Assembly (NCBI RefSeq): GCF_029633825.1
Contig: NZ_CP090644.1
Location: 124,001-188,000, forward strand
From: Burkholderia contaminans
GTDB lineage: Bacteria; Pseudomonadota; Gammaproteobacteria; Burkholderiales; Burkholderiaceae
Length of the DNA: 64,000 nt
Direction: 5' to 3'
This document shows positions 1 through 9,870 of this stretch, piece by piece; within the stretch, counting starts at the first letter, position 1, and each line of letters starts with the position of its first letter. Position numbers and translations under genes: made by a program. The notes beneath the pieces were generated by a model. It was not told where the DNA came from and did not search any database. It worked only from the letters and a program-made list of their open reading frames with translations.

Positions 1-30
1 ATATGGAACTGGTCGCGCCGAGCCGCTTAC
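1..30 (+). mobile_element. Right terminal end of an IS66-family element (edge of window)
   Basis: These 30 bases are identical to the right end of the complete IS66-family element at 49518-49547, finishing in the same inverted-repeat tip CGCTTAC. A second copy of that element therefore lies just outside the window, in the same orientation as the copy in the dsbD-like gene. The next eight bases (31-38, gcttgatc) would be its target duplication. The same dnaE2 region of the copy near 9.2 kb reads gctcgatc, one base different. Confidence 0.85.
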
Positions 31-31
31 G

Positions 32-616
32 CTTGATCGGCACGACCTGCAGGTGCTCGCAGGTGCGAACGCACTTCGCTCGCTCGCCGGCGATAACCGA
101 CGCGACGCGCTCTGGCTGGCTGCCGCTGCCGTGCCTGATCGAGATCTGCTGCGCGGCACCGAATGTGACGACGCGGCGCCGGCATTGCCTCGGGCATCGG
201 AGGGTCACGAGATCGTGACGGACTATCGAGCGATGGGCTTCACGCTCGGCCGGCATCCGCTGGCGCTGCTGCGCGATCGCCTCGCGCTGGATCACCTGCA
301 GTCGGCAGAGCAACTGGCGACGTTGCGCAGCGGCCAGCTCGCGCGCGCGTGCGGATTGGTCACGGTGCGGCAGCGGCCGGGCACGGCGAACGGCGTGCTG
401 TTCATGACGCTCGAGGACGAGACCGGCCAGGTCAACGTGATCCTCTGGCCCGGTCTGCTGGAGAAATTTCGGAAGGAGGCGCTCGGCGCCGCGTTGCTCG
501 CGGTCTACGGCGTGTGGCAGGCCGAAGGGAACGTGCGGCATCTGATCGCCAGCAATCTCGTCGACAGGAGCGAGTTGCTCGGTGCACTGCCAACGACGTC
601 AAGGGAGTTTTGCTAA
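32..616 (+). pseudogene. dnaE2: 3' fragment of error-prone DNA polymerase dnaE2 (copy 1)
   Basis: The frame encodes the last ~190 residues of a DnaE2/ImuC-type polymerase, the translesion partner of ImuA/ImuB in the SOS response. Visible blocks are the LDRHDLQVLAGANALRSLAG stretch, the DYRAMGFTLGRHP motif and the C-terminal OB-fold ([20 protein letters not shown]), ending TTSREFC. The palm, fingers and catalytic aspartates are absent: an IS66-family end cuts the frame at base 30, so this is a remnant unless the rest lies beyond the element. It is nearly the same as the fragment at 9.0-9.8 kb. Confidence 0.85.
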
Positions 617-729
617 CGCTTACGCGTTCTCCATGACGATACTAAAGCGGCGTCTTGTATGCGCTGTGCCAAATCGTGAGGGCACCCCCTAGCTTAGCGC
701 AAGCTTCACCGCGATATTGCACACCGAAC

Positions 730-1122
730 CTAAAAGACTCGCGAATCTTTCGGGCCACCCCATGTGATCGACAAGCCATCAGGATTGAAGTCAGCGGCAA
801 TTTTTCCCCCGTCATCCTTATAAACCTCCAGCTCGTCGATAAATCCATTTTTCAATATCAATACGAAATTAATATATGGCCCATAATTTCGCACTGTGTC
901 GACATCCTCTTGGACAGCCGTTATCAGAGGTCCGGTCGCGTCACCGTATTTTTTATCACTGCTTGTCACGAGGCGGAGCGATCCCTCTTCATCAATTGGA
1001 CTTGCGCGTGCAGCTAATATCTGTGCCATTAAGATATCGCCATTCGGCACCCCACAGGTCGCCATCCTGCGCAAGAGGGCGACTTCCAATTGACTCAGCT
1101 CTCGAAACTGAGAAATATTCAT
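730..1122 (-). CDS. Hypothetical protein downstream of the RHS gene, candidate immunity protein
   Basis: A 130-residue cytoplasmic-looking protein with no signal peptide or membrane segment. ATG at 1122 is preceded by GGGAG at suitable spacing; a TTG two codons upstream is less likely. It begins with a helical stretch rich in Leu and Arg (ELSQLEVALLRRM) and ends in a beta-rich part (NYGPYINFVLILKNG, ITWGG). The layout recalls DUF6984-like proteins found after RHS genes, a resemblance from memory only. It lies 42 bp downstream of the RHS gene on the same strand, the usual position of an immunity gene for a polymorphic RHS toxin. Function is inferred from position. Confidence 0.6.
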   Translation of the reverse strand: MNISQFRELSQLEVALLRRMATCGVPNGDILMAQILAARASPIDEEGSLRLVTSSDKKYGDATGPLITAVQEDVDTVRNYGPYINFVLILKNGFIDELEVYKDDGGKIAADFNPDGLSITWGGPKDSRVF

Positions 1123-1164
1123 TCGCAAACTCCCAATGCCCGTCCCACATAGAAATTTAAGTGT

Positions 1165-4100
1165 TTAATACGGAATCCCAGATGGCCGATAAAAGTACGT
1201 TCCAATATTTACATCACCAGACGGTAACGGAAAGACGCGATAAATATAGTTCGGTGTGACGCCCCAAAATGGGCCACCCACATCCCCTATTGGAGGAAGA
1301 TGGGCGCCGATCTCTGCGCGCGCGGCATCCGGATCGCTTACGTGTCTGTCGCCGTGCCCCCATATATAACTACCCGCAAGTTGAAACGAATCCGTACCTA
1401 CGATCGTGCCAGTCAATCCGTCCGGGTCGGACCGATTGACCGGGTTGTTTCCGACATATGCATACAGGTTTTGATCATCGCGACTGCCAACAGGGTCGGT
1501 CTGGAAGAATCGTCCCAGCCCCGGTGAATAGAACCTCGCTTTATAATAGTACAGTCCGAGCGAACCGATCAGTTGCTGCCCCGTGTAGCGGAACCGCGTG
1601 CCACTCGTTGCGTTCGGCTCACCAAACGGACCGTAGGTATAGATTGCCGTTTTGGCCCCCGATGTATTCGCCGTCGCGACGACGCTCCCCAGTTGATCCG
1701 TGTAGAACCAATTCTTGTTCGTGGTCCCTGATCCTTCGTACCAAACGAGCGGATTGTCTGCACCGGAACCATGAACATAGCGCCGGAGGATATTGCCCGA
1801 CGAATCGTATTCGGCGACGAGTTTCGTGTCGTCGTACAGCATGTTCGTCGTGAGACTGCCAAGACCGTTCGGTTCAACAGTCTGGCGCAGGCGACCTTCT
1901 GCGTCGTACGCAAGACTCACTGTTGAGAACAATCCAGTAGTACCAGATACGAGGCGATTGTCGAGATCGTAACCATACGACCAACCGCTGTAGCTAGCCA
2001 CGTTTCCGTTGTTGTCGTACCCGACAGAACCGCCAGCAGCCGTCGTGTAACGATTCAGGCCATCCGCGGTATAACTCTGGCTACCGGTCGTTCCACCGCT
2101 CCACTGGTACGCGAGGTTGCTCGGTGTGACGCTGGTTACATCCAGAATTTGATTACGTGCGTATACGAACTGCACCTGGTCGCCCGGCGCAGTCAACGCA
2201 TTCGTCAGCGTTGCTAGCCCACCTTGATTGTCGTACCCGCGTTGAATCGACGTTCCATTCGCGAACGTGAGGGTGGTAGCCCGGCTCAGGTCGTCATAGG
2301 TGTACGTTGCGAGTGCTGTGCTTCCGTTCTCCTTGATCACACTCGGCCGATTCAACGCATCGTAGCTGGTAGTCGTATTGAACCCATCCGGCCACGTCGT
2401 CTGGGTCCGATTTCCTGCGGCATCGTACTGGAAATTGAGCGTTCTTCCCCCCGCCGTCGTGTTGAGCAATCGACCTGCGTTGTCCCAAGCATAGGACACC
2501 GCGTAACTGCCGTTCGCGTACTGCGACGCGGTGCGTAGTCCGCGCAGGTCATAACCGAACTGAACATTGTTAGCGCTGCTCGGATAGGTACGTGCGGTCA
2601 GGCGGTTCAGGTTATCCCAGGTCTGGGTGATCGTGCCCCCGCTACGTCTGCGGATGGTAACCACGTTCCCGTTCGGATCGTAGGTATAGCCGTCGTAATC
2701 ATTGCTGTTCGCCGAGCCTGGTGTGTTGGCCAGCGGGTAGTATCGGTTCGTCAGACGGTCGAAACCATTGTATGCATAGACGGTCAGATTGTTCTTCGCA
2801 TCAGCGCTCGAATTGAGTTTACCGTTCGGCGTATAGGTGTATTGCACATAGTTCTGTTGCTGCGCCGTGCCTGTCGCTTTCTGGATGGTGTTGATCGAAT
2901 CGTCGACGTTGTACACCGTCGTCGTCACTCTGTTCCCCCCGTCTGCAGCGGCAAGATACTGCGTTTGCTGATATGGCCGATCGAGATCGTCATATGCCGT
3001 GTCGGTGATCGGCACTGGTGCTGCCTCTGTTGGGCAAGTCGTCGCCGATGCAGTCAGCGAAGGGCCCCATGCCCGGATAACTTTTCCTGTCGCACTGTAC
3101 CGCGAGCAGTTTGTCAACCATTGAGCGCCGATCTGCCGGGCGACAGCAATTGGCCGGCCGTCCGCATCATAGGTGGTCTGAGTTTGCTTCCCCAGCGCAT
3201 CCGTGACCACGGTCGGGCGCCGTTCGCTGTCGTAGCTAGTCGTCACCGTATCGGTCACGTCAGTACGCGGCCCGTCCACCACGGTCAGGTTGCCGATGTC
3301 GTCATAGGTGTACGTGGTCGTGAGATTCAGTGTTCCCGTGCCGGCGTCGACTGTCGTGGTCGCGGGCACTTCGTGGTGCGCCCAATCATAGGTCCGCGTC
3401 GTCGCAGTGGAATTCGATGCGCTCGTCTTGACCGTCGTCTTCCACAAGAGATACATCGTCGGGAAGCCCGTCGGTGTCCAGGAATAGTAATCATAGGCTG
3501 TCCATGGCGCTACCCCGCTCGCGTCAACCGGCGAGGTAACGGTCGCGATGTCGCCCCAGGGCGCATAGGTGTACGTCGTGGCATTGCCTCGCGCATCGGT
3601 TTCAGTTGCAACCTTGTTGTAGGCACTCTCATAGGTGAAGCTTCGAGTGAGCGGTGCGAGACCTGAGCCGGATGGTGCGAACTGCGTGATCGACTTCACG
3701 TTCTGCGTGCAGCGTTTCTCCGAGCTCGCACAGGATGCATCGTCGTACGTGTACGAGAAGCCATTCCCCTGAGGCAAAGTCTTGGTAATCAGCCGCCCCT
3801 GTCCGTCGTAAGCGAATTGGGTGACGTTGAACAGCGGATCCGCTTGCTGCAACACATTCCCGAGCACATCGAGATAGCTGAGCCTCGTGATACCACCCGG
3901 CGCAGATTCAAGAGCTCGCGATCCAGCGAAATAGTAGCTGTATGTCTTGCCTCGCGCGTTCGTCTGCGTTTGGACTCGTCCAAGGCTGTCATAGACGTTC
4001 GTCACGCCGGCGGTGGACGGGAAGCTCGGATAAAAGATTTGCGTTATCTGACCGGGCAACCCATAGCCGTATGTCGTGCTCTTCGACAACGTGTCGGTGA

Positions 4101-7100
4101 AGGTCGTCAGATTGCCATTCGCGTCGTAGCCATATTGAACCGTTCGAGCGCCGTCAGAGACCTGGCTAATCCGTCCGTTCGTATAGCTGAAATTTAGTGT
4201 GCGCCAGAAGCCGTTGCTGACGCTGGTCAAGTTGCTTCCGGTGTAGCTGTAGTTGACCTGCGTGCCGTTGGCGTCTTTGTAGGTATCGATGTTCCCCGAC
4301 GAATTGAAGTGCATCGAGTTATGGTGAACGGTGTCGTACGTGTAAGTGCCATCCCCGTTCAGTATCAGCTTCGAAGAATTCCCCGGGGGTGGGTTGAAAC
4401 TACCGTCCGGCAACTTCACGAACACCTCGCCATTCAGACCTTGTGTGACGATCACGGTATTGTTGATCAGCTGATCGCCGAACCACCGTTGCCCCAAAGT
4501 CGCAATGACCAATTTTTCAATCGGGTGTGACGCATCAGTAAGCAGATCCGACGACGCCTTCATCTCGACCAACGCGGCTACCGCATCGAGCGCTGAATCT
4601 TCCCCCATTCCCTGATAACCGTCGGAATTTACCTTTGCGGTCACGCTGAAGTTGTGAGCCCAGCCCTTCCCAAGCACACTGTCCTGATTCTTGGCGCTCG
4701 AACTATATATGCGGCTGAAGGTGAGGCGCTGCGGAAAGAGGCCCACACCTGACGATAGGTCATCGCGGCTGTACGTAAAATTCCCGGCCGCCAGGCCGAT
4801 GGGGTCGGCAACGAAATTGAATGGCTCGCCTTGGAGAGACGTCCCACCTTGGAGAGACGGCGCAAATCGGAAGCTGCCATCGCTTAGGACGGTCACCGGA
4901 AGGTTGTACATCGAAGGCGGAAACGGCGACGCGACCTGCGCCAACGGGGAAAGGGTGGAGAGAAACTGACCCAGGGTCATGTATCCTCCGGCGAGGTTCC
5001 CCGTGATCAACGCACCCAGAAATACGGGGCTCTGCACGTAGTAGCCAGCACCCGTCCAGCTGTTCTCAGTCAGATCACAGTGTTGCGGCAAAACCAGGCT
5101 GAACCCGCTAGACAGGTAAGAACTGAAGGTGCCGTAGTAAGCGCTGCAATTCACCAAATTCGGTTGAACGGCGGTAGCATAGTTTGCCGATGTTGCGTTG
5201 TAGATCGGCTGCCCGGCCGCCGCAGCCGTATCGATCAACTTCACCGTAGACGCCGCTGAAACAGAACTGATCTGTTGCACAACAGTCGATTCCAAAATGC
5301 TCGAGTGCATCCCCTGTAGGAAAAAGGCCATGGTCTCGCTATTCGAGTCACCAGAGACGCTCGCCACTGAAAATGTGCCGCCGGGCAGGTCCACGTAGGA
5401 GGACGCACCGGTATAACCTGCAACACCGATATCGTGATGAACCAGGAACGTGGTGTTGGACAAGCGCTCGCTTAGGGACTGCATCCGAGATGTTTGGCCA
5501 AGCCAATGTGCGGCGACAACAGCCAAAGTGGTTCCCCCCACCGCCTCCGATGTGTCGGCCGCGCCCGCCGCTCGAAGGTTGCCGAGCGCGGTTTGATAAT
5601 AGTTCGGCAGGCCACGACCGGTCGGTCCCCACGCATTCGCAATCGTGAACACGTTTCCGGGTTTCGCGACAATCGTTTGATTGATGGTCAGGTTTGCAGC
5701 TGTCGTAGCATATGCGTTGTGCGTCGCTGTAAGGGTGAGGATCGTGGACGCACCAGAAGGAGGGGCCGTGCCAGGACTTCCCACTGCAGAACCGTCGAGG
5801 GTGAGGATCGGCTGATTAGTAGAGTTGTACGTGATGGTTAGCCGATGACCGTAGATCGCATCCGACGAGTAGGTCTGATCGATCCCCTGATATTGGATCC
5901 GCAAAGTCGGCTTCATGGATATCGGAACATCCGTCTGATCCTGAAGCGCATAGACCGTGTTTTGCAGCGGTGGCGATGTGTAGTGCGGAATCGCCCCGTA
6001 GATCAGATCGATTGATTTGCCGCCAACCACATCGTCGACCGTAGCCGCTGGCATGTTCGATCGCAAATACGTCGCGAGGTTATTGGCGTAGGTCGTCAGG
6101 TTGTTTCGAATGTTCGTGCGATTGATGTTCTGTGCATAGTCCGCGGTGATCGTCGCTCCGCTCTTCGCCGAATTCAGGAACGTCGGTGCGTCGTAGCCTG
6201 TCGTGCTCGAACTGGCGAGATTGATGCCGGTCTTGAATGAATGAGTTTTGTAGCTCGGATCGAAATAGTAGGTCGTACCGTTGATGACCGTCTTTACCCA
6301 GACGTGCCCCACTGACACGTCAACCAGTGCAGATGTGTTACCAGGACACTGCCCGGGACTCACTGCCGTCGCCCCATAGATTGGAAATCCGCCGTCGCCT
6401 AGCAGCTTCAGGATTCCACAAACATTTGATGTATCGACGCCGTAAAGCGTGTTGAATTGTGCTGCCGTGTACTTGATCACCCCTGTCGTGAAGCTCGCTG
6501 TATAGCCGGATGCTCGGAGGAGATCGACCATCAACATCGCTTGATCATAGACGGTCCCCTGATTGTCCAGCACGGCGCCAAATGAGCCCTTCTGAGTACC
6601 GTATACCGGATACACCTCGACGTTGTTGCGAACGTATTGATAGATGACGTCCGGGTTATAGTTGAGTGCGCGAGCAAGTTCGGCAATCGATGCCGGCCCT
6701 TGAGGACTTCCGTTGCCGCCCGCACTCATGACGTTGGCACGTGCGCTGCGCGTGGACGGTGCAACGGTTTTCGTATTGACCGCTGCGCCTTGATTGACGT
6801 TCGGCGGGAGGACGACTCGCGAGCGGGATTGCTCCCACTCTTTACCGGAGATCGGAAACATATTGACTGCATTTCTCCCCGGCCCCTGCGCATTAGCGAG
6901 TGCCGAAATATCCTCCGGAGAATACGCAATCGCAGGCTTCCCGCTCACGAAGGTCACCGGCTGCCCGACGCCAGAGGGAGGTGGCTCCTTTCCAACGTAG
7001 TGCTTCGAAGACTTCGGTGCAGTCGGCTGTGCACCCAACATCCAATCCGCTGGCACCTTTTTGGCGGTTGGTGGCAAGGCGGATTGAATAGGGCTAGCAA

Positions 7101-7185
7101 GAGTGTGAGATCCGAGAGCCATCAGGGCACTCAGAAGGAAGACACGCACTGACTGCCGGAAATCGACGCGCGGAAACGTGGGCAT
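1165..7185 (-). CDS. Secreted RHS/YD-repeat protein with transglutaminase-like and DUF6531-like regions
   Basis: A 2006-residue protein with an N-terminal Sec-type signal (FLLSALMALGSHTLAS). Residues ~170-320 resemble a transglutaminase-like fold: the helix YDQAMLMVDLLRASGY and the later GHVWVK and YYFDPSYK give His and Asp, but the usual Cys position holds Tyr. A DUF6531-like block (GLAAGNFTYSRDDL) follows near residue 800, then a long run of YD repeats. The RHS core signature (LGLYYYKARFYSPGLGRFFQTDPVG, shortened here to key residues YYYKARFY and GRF.Q.DP) is near residue 1900, ending NPVNRSDPDGL. About 80 variable residues remain as the C-terminal tip, probably a toxin. An IS3 element sits 6 bp upstream of the start codon. 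Confidence 0.85.
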   Translation of the reverse strand: MPTFPRVDFRQSVRVFLLSALMALGSHTLASPIQSALPPTAKKVPADWMLGAQPTAPKSSKHYVGKEPPPSGVGQPVTFVSGKPAIAYSPEDISALANAQGPGRNAVNMFPISGKEWEQSRSRVVLPPNVNQGAAVNTKTVAPSTRSARANVMSAGGNGSPQGPASIAELARALNYNPDVIYQYVRNNVEVYPVYGTQKGSFGAVLDNQGTVYDQAMLMVDLLRASGYTASFTTGVIKYTAAQFNTLYGVDTSNVCGILKLLGDGGFPIYGATAVSPGQCPGNTSALVDVSVGHVWVKTVINGTTYYFDPSYKTHSFKTGINLASSSTTGYDAPTFLNSAKSGATITADYAQNINRTNIRNNLTTYANNLATYLRSNMPAATVDDVVGGKSIDLIYGAIPHYTSPPLQNTVYALQDQTDVPISMKPTLRIQYQGIDQTYSSDAIYGHRLTITYNSTNQPILTLDGSAVGSPGTAPPSGASTILTLTATHNAYATTAANLTINQTIVAKPGNVFTIANAWGPTGRGLPNYYQTALGNLRAAGAADTSEAVGGTTLAVVAAHWLGQTSRMQSLSERLSNTTFLVHHDIGVAGYTGASSYVDLPGGTFSVASVSGDSNSETMAFFLQGMHSSILESTVVQQISSVSAASTVKLIDTAAAAGQPIYNATSANYATAVQPNLVNCSAYYGTFSSYLSSGFSLVLPQHCDLTENSWTGAGYYVQSPVFLGALITGNLAGGYMTLGQFLSTLSPLAQVASPFPPSMYNLPVTVLSDGSFRFAPSLQGGTSLQGEPFNFVADPIGLAAGNFTYSRDDLSSGVGLFPQRLTFSRIYSSSAKNQDSVLGKGWAHNFSVTAKVNSDGYQGMGEDSALDAVAALVEMKASSDLLTDASHPIEKLVIATLGQRWFGDQLINNTVIVTQGLNGEVFVKLPDGSFNPPPGNSSKLILNGDGTYTYDTVHHNSMHFNSSGNIDTYKDANGTQVNYSYTGSNLTSVSNGFWRTLNFSYTNGRISQVSDGARTVQYGYDANGNLTTFTDTLSKSTTYGYGLPGQITQIFYPSFPSTAGVTNVYDSLGRVQTQTNARGKTYSYYFAGSRALESAPGGITRLSYLDVLGNVLQQADPLFNVTQFAYDGQGRLITKTLPQGNGFSYTYDDASCASSEKRCTQNVKSITQFAPSGSGLAPLTRSFTYESAYNKVATETDARGNATTYTYAPWGDIATVTSPVDASGVAPWTAYDYYSWTPTGFPTMYLLWKTTVKTSASNSTATTRTYDWAHHEVPATTTVDAGTGTLNLTTTYTYDDIGNLTVVDGPRTDVTDTVTTSYDSERRPTVVTDALGKQTQTTYDADGRPIAVARQIGAQWLTNCSRYSATGKVIRAWGPSLTASATTCPTEAAPVPITDTAYDDLDRPYQQTQYLAAADGGNRVTTTVYNVDDSINTIQKATGTAQQQNYVQYTYTPNGKLNSSADAKNNLTVYAYNGFDRLTNRYYPLANTPGSANSNDYDGYTYDPNGNVVTIRRRSGGTITQTWDNLNRLTARTYPSSANNVQFGYDLRGLRTASQYANGSYAVSYAWDNAGRLLNTTAGGRTLNFQYDAAGNRTQTTWPDGFNTTTSYDALNRPSVIKENGSTALATYTYDDLSRATTLTFANGTSIQRGYDNQGGLATLTNALTAPGDQVQFVYARNQILDVTSVTPSNLAYQWSGGTTGSQSYTADGLNRYTTAAGGSVGYDNNGNVASYSGWSYGYDLDNRLVSGTTGLFSTVSLAYDAEGRLRQTVEPNGLGSLTTNMLYDDTKLVAEYDSSGNILRRYVHGSGADNPLVWYEGSGTTNKNWFYTDQLGSVVATANTSGAKTAIYTYGPFGEPNATSGTRFRYTGQQLIGSLGLYYYKARFYSPGLGRFFQTDPVGSRDDQNLYAYVGNNPVNRSDPDGLTGTIVGTDSFQLAGSYIWGHGDRHVSDPDAARAEIGAHLPPIGDVGGPFWGVTPNYIYRVFPLPSGDVNIGTYFYRPSGIPY

Positions 7186-7230
7186 TACATCGGTAATCCC
7201 CCCGCTTTTAACGCGAGTCAGAAGTAGAGA

Positions 7231-8031
7231 CTATGCCGCGGCCATGAGCCGCTGTTTCGGCGTCACGCCGCCAAGGCCCATGTTAGGGCGCTCGTGATTG
7301 TATTGCCACATCCACTCGGTTGCGAAGTGCTGCACGTGCGCGAGGTCGTCCCAGTAGTACTGCGATAGCCATTCATAGCGCACTGTCCGGTTGAATCGCT
7401 CCACGTAGGCGTTCTGCTGCGGCTTGCCAGGCTGGATGTAGTTCAATGAAATGCCCTGTCTGGTGGCCCACTGCGTGATCGCATCGCTCAAATACTCTGG
7501 ACCGTTGTCGCAGCGTAACGCCATCGGTTTTCCCCGCCAGCCGATGATCTGCTCCAGTGACCGAATGACGCGCGCCGAGGGCAACGAGAAGTCGATCTCG
7601 ATTCCCAATGCTTCTCGGTTGAAGTCGTCGATCACGTTGAACAGCCGGATACTGCGGCCGTCCTTCAACTGATCGTGCATGAAATCCATCGACCATACCG
7701 CATTCACCGACGCCGGCACGATCAGCGGCTCCGGCGCCTGCCGTACGAGCCGCTTGCGCGGCTTGATGCGCAGGTTCAACTCCAGTTCTCGATAAATCCG
7801 GTACACGCGCTTGTGGTTCCAGCCGAAGCCCTTCACGTTGCGCAGATACAGGAAACACAGCCCGAAGCCCCAGTTGCGATGATTGTCGGTCAGCCGTAGC
7901 AGCCAATCGGCAATCTGTTCGTTCTCCGCATTGCGCTGCCGCTCATAGCGGTAGCACGTTTGGCTTATGCCAAATGCCTCGCATGCAAGCCGGATCGACA
8001 CACCCCGGCTCGCTACTGCTTCTCTGGCCAT
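7231..8031 (-). CDS. IS3-family transposase OrfB (DDE integrase domain)
   Basis: A 266-residue rve-type catalytic subunit. An HTH_21-like region ([14 protein letters not shown]...[12 protein letters not shown]) precedes the DDE core: first Asp in [11 protein letters not shown], second in LRCDNGPEY, and Glu in [12 protein letters not shown]. It is normally made as an OrfAB fusion by -1 slippage. A run of seven A on the coding strand (8058-8064) lies at the end of orfA, and the -1 frame from there runs open into orfB. The start at 8031 marks only the first internal ATG. No damage is seen, so the element may be active. Confidence 0.9.
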   Translation of the reverse strand: MAREAVASRGVSIRLACEAFGISQTCYRYERQRNAENEQIADWLLRLTDNHRNWGFGLCFLYLRNVKGFGWNHKRVYRIYRELELNLRIKPRKRLVRQAPEPLIVPASVNAVWSMDFMHDQLKDGRSIRLFNVIDDFNREALGIEIDFSLPSARVIRSLEQIIGWRGKPMALRCDNGPEYLSDAITQWATRQGISLNYIQPGKPQQNAYVERFNRTVRYEWLSQYYWDDLAHVQHFATEWMWQYNHERPNMGLGGVTPKQRLMAAA

Positions 8032-8051
8032 CTCGCGGCGGGTAGATGGCC

Positions 8052-8318
8052 TCAGTCTTTTTTTGCTAGCGCCTCCGCGACGATCTCCGCCTTGATCTTC
8101 TCTTCGACATACATCTTGCGCAGTCGCGCGTTCTCCGCTTCCAGCTCCTTCATCTTGGCCATCAGCGACACGTCCATCCCGCCGTACTTGCTGCGCCAGT
8201 TGTAGAAGGTCGCCGTGCTAACGCCCAGCTCCCGACAAATCTCCGGCACCGCCACCCCAGCTTCCGCGCGCTTGAGCGCTTCCATGATCTGGCTATCCGT
8301 GAACTTCGACTTCTTCAT
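8052..8318 (-). CDS. IS3-family transposase OrfA (HTH_Tnp_1)
   Basis: An 88-residue DNA-binding subunit. The helix-turn-helix spans roughly residues 10-45 ([20 protein letters not shown] then [18 protein letters not shown]). A leucine-zipper-like helix follows ([21 protein letters not shown]), used in IS3 transposases for multimerisation. AGGGAG lies upstream of the ATG. The last codons GCA AAA AAA GAC TGA contain the slippery A run for the fusion with OrfB. Confidence 0.9.
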   Translation of the reverse strand: MKKSKFTDSQIMEALKRAEAGVAVPEICRELGVSTATFYNWRSKYGGMDVSLMAKMKELEAENARLRKMYVEEKIKAEIVAEALAKKD

Positions 8319-8468
8319 CGCGTAGAACTCCCTTTGCTGGAAATTCTACTTCTGATCCCGCCTACTGAACGGGGGTATTACCCATCCCCCGATAGGATTC
8401 TAAATACTTCGAACTACGAAATTAGATGAGCTGTTGTTGCGTGCTATGTGCTGTGACTGCTTACCTCG

Positions 8469-8672
8469 CTATGGGGATGTGGTGGAGACGGACGTTCGGT
8501 TTCCCGCTGCGTCGTAGTTGTAGGTAACCGTTGTGGTAGTGGAGCCGTTATTGAAAACGGCCTTTGTCAACCGGCCCAGCGGGTCGTACGTATAGGTGAT
8601 GGAGCCGGACGTTGCGATAGCACTGACAACCACTAACGCCAGGGCTATAGTCCCTCGAATGAAACGGTGCAT
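8469..8672 (-). CDS. Small secreted YD-repeat protein
   Basis: About 67 residues: an N-terminal signal-like helix (FIRGTIALALVVVSAIATS) and two YD-type repeat units (YTYDPLGRL and YNYDAAGNR). It reads like a detached two-repeat RHS unit. Before the IS3 insertion it was the gene directly upstream of the large RHS gene, probably in one operon. The frame stays open up to 8759 with other ATGs at 8720 and 8759. I chose 8672 because it places the signal peptide at the N-terminus, although its ribosome site is weak. Function unknown. Confidence 0.55.
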   Translation of the reverse strand: MHRFIRGTIALALVVVSAIATSGSITYTYDPLGRLTKAVFNNGSTTTTVTYNYDAAGNRTSVSTTSP

Positions 8673-8999
8673 GACTCGTTCGCCATGGCGAACGCCAAGC
8701 TCGAATTTCGGACGACGCATATTGCCCCCGGGTGCATCCGTTGTAATCGTTTGTCGCAACGCGCTTAAGGCAAGAAAGTGGAACTTTCCCTACGCCTGTT
8801 TTGCACTTCGGCTCTCAGAATTTCTTTTCTGAAACATTTTGAAATAAACATATCAAAGCATTTCGTTCCCCGATACCTAGGGTATACGCCCAAACAAACG
8901 GAGGCTTCGTCCAGTACCTAGTCTAGAGCCGTGCGCCGCGTGCTCGGGTTCGGTACTCTGGGGCCCACGCCGTTCGATTGGTTCTCGCATATCCTCGCA

Positions 9000-9805
9000 G
9001 CTACCGCAGGACGCAAGACACCGCGGCGCTGCGGTGCTCCCGTGTCGACATCGACGGGAGCACATTGGATTCGGCGATCGAAGGGCCGACAACGTCGGCG
9101 CCCGTGCGTCTCGGCTTCTCGCTGTTGCGCGGCATGCGCGAGGACGTCGCCGGCCGCATCGAGCTCGCACGCGCAGCGCGCCCGTTCGTCGACGTCGCGG
9201 ACCTCGCGCGCCGTGCGCAGCTCGATCGGCACGACCTGCAGGTGCTCGCGGGTGCGAACGCACTTCGCTCGCTCGCCGGCGATAACCGACGCGACGCGCT
9301 CTGGCTGGCTGCCCCCGCCGTGCCTGATCGAGATCTGCTGCGCGGCACCGAATGTGACGACGCGGTGCCGGCATTGCCTCGGGCATCGGAGGGTCACGAG
9401 ATCGTGACGGACTATCGCGCGATGGGCTTCACGCTCGGCCGGCACCCGCTGGCGCAGCTGCGCGATCGCCTCGCGCTGGATCACCTGCAGTCTGCCGAGC
9501 AGCTCGCAACGCTGCGCAGCGGGCAGCTCGCGCGCGCGTGCGGAGTGGTCACGGTACGGCAGCGGCCGGGCACGGCGAACGGCGTGCTGTTCTTGACGCT
9601 CGAAGACGAGACGGGCCAGGTCAACGTGATCCTGTGGCCTGGACTGCTGGAGAAGTTTCGGAAGGAGGCGCTCGGCGCCGCGTTGCTCGCGGTCTACGGT
9701 GTTAGGCAGGCCGAGGGGAAAGTGCGGCACCTGATCGCGAGCAAGCTCGTCGACAGGACTGAGTTGCTCGGCGCCCTACCGACCACATCGCGGGAATTTT
9801 GTTGA
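9000..9805 (+). pseudogene. dnaE2: 3' fragment of error-prone DNA polymerase dnaE2 (copy 2)
   Basis: The longest of the three dnaE2 remnants. From ~9080 the frame is clean: VRLGFSLLRGMREDVAGRI, the FVDVADLARRAQLDRHDLQ helix-hairpin-helix-like region, then the OB-fold and the terminal TTSREFC. Upstream, bases ~9010-9045 look like the preceding DnaE2 segment in another frame (DAR-GAAVLP then VDID), implying a small indel. The catalytic polymerase domain is missing. The 5' limit is approximate because homology fades around 9.0 kb. Without that domain it cannot be a working polymerase. Confidence 0.8.
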
Positions 9806-9870
9806 GATCTCTCTCTGTGGCCCCTACCGAGAATCGATCCGGTATTCTTCCGGCCGCTCCCCCTCTTCCG

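Larger units (their letters stand above)
7192..8382 (-). mobile_element. IS3-family (IS407-group-like) insertion sequence
   Basis: A 1191-bp element. Its ends are imperfect inverted repeats starting GGTAAT-CCCCCG and both reaching TCAGAAGTAGA, and it is flanked by a 4-bp direct duplication CATC (7188-7191 and 8383-8386). It carries orfA and orfB on the minus strand. The insertion lies just upstream of the RHS start codon and separates it from the native purine-rich ribosome site, which is now at the other side of the element. Confidence 0.9.
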
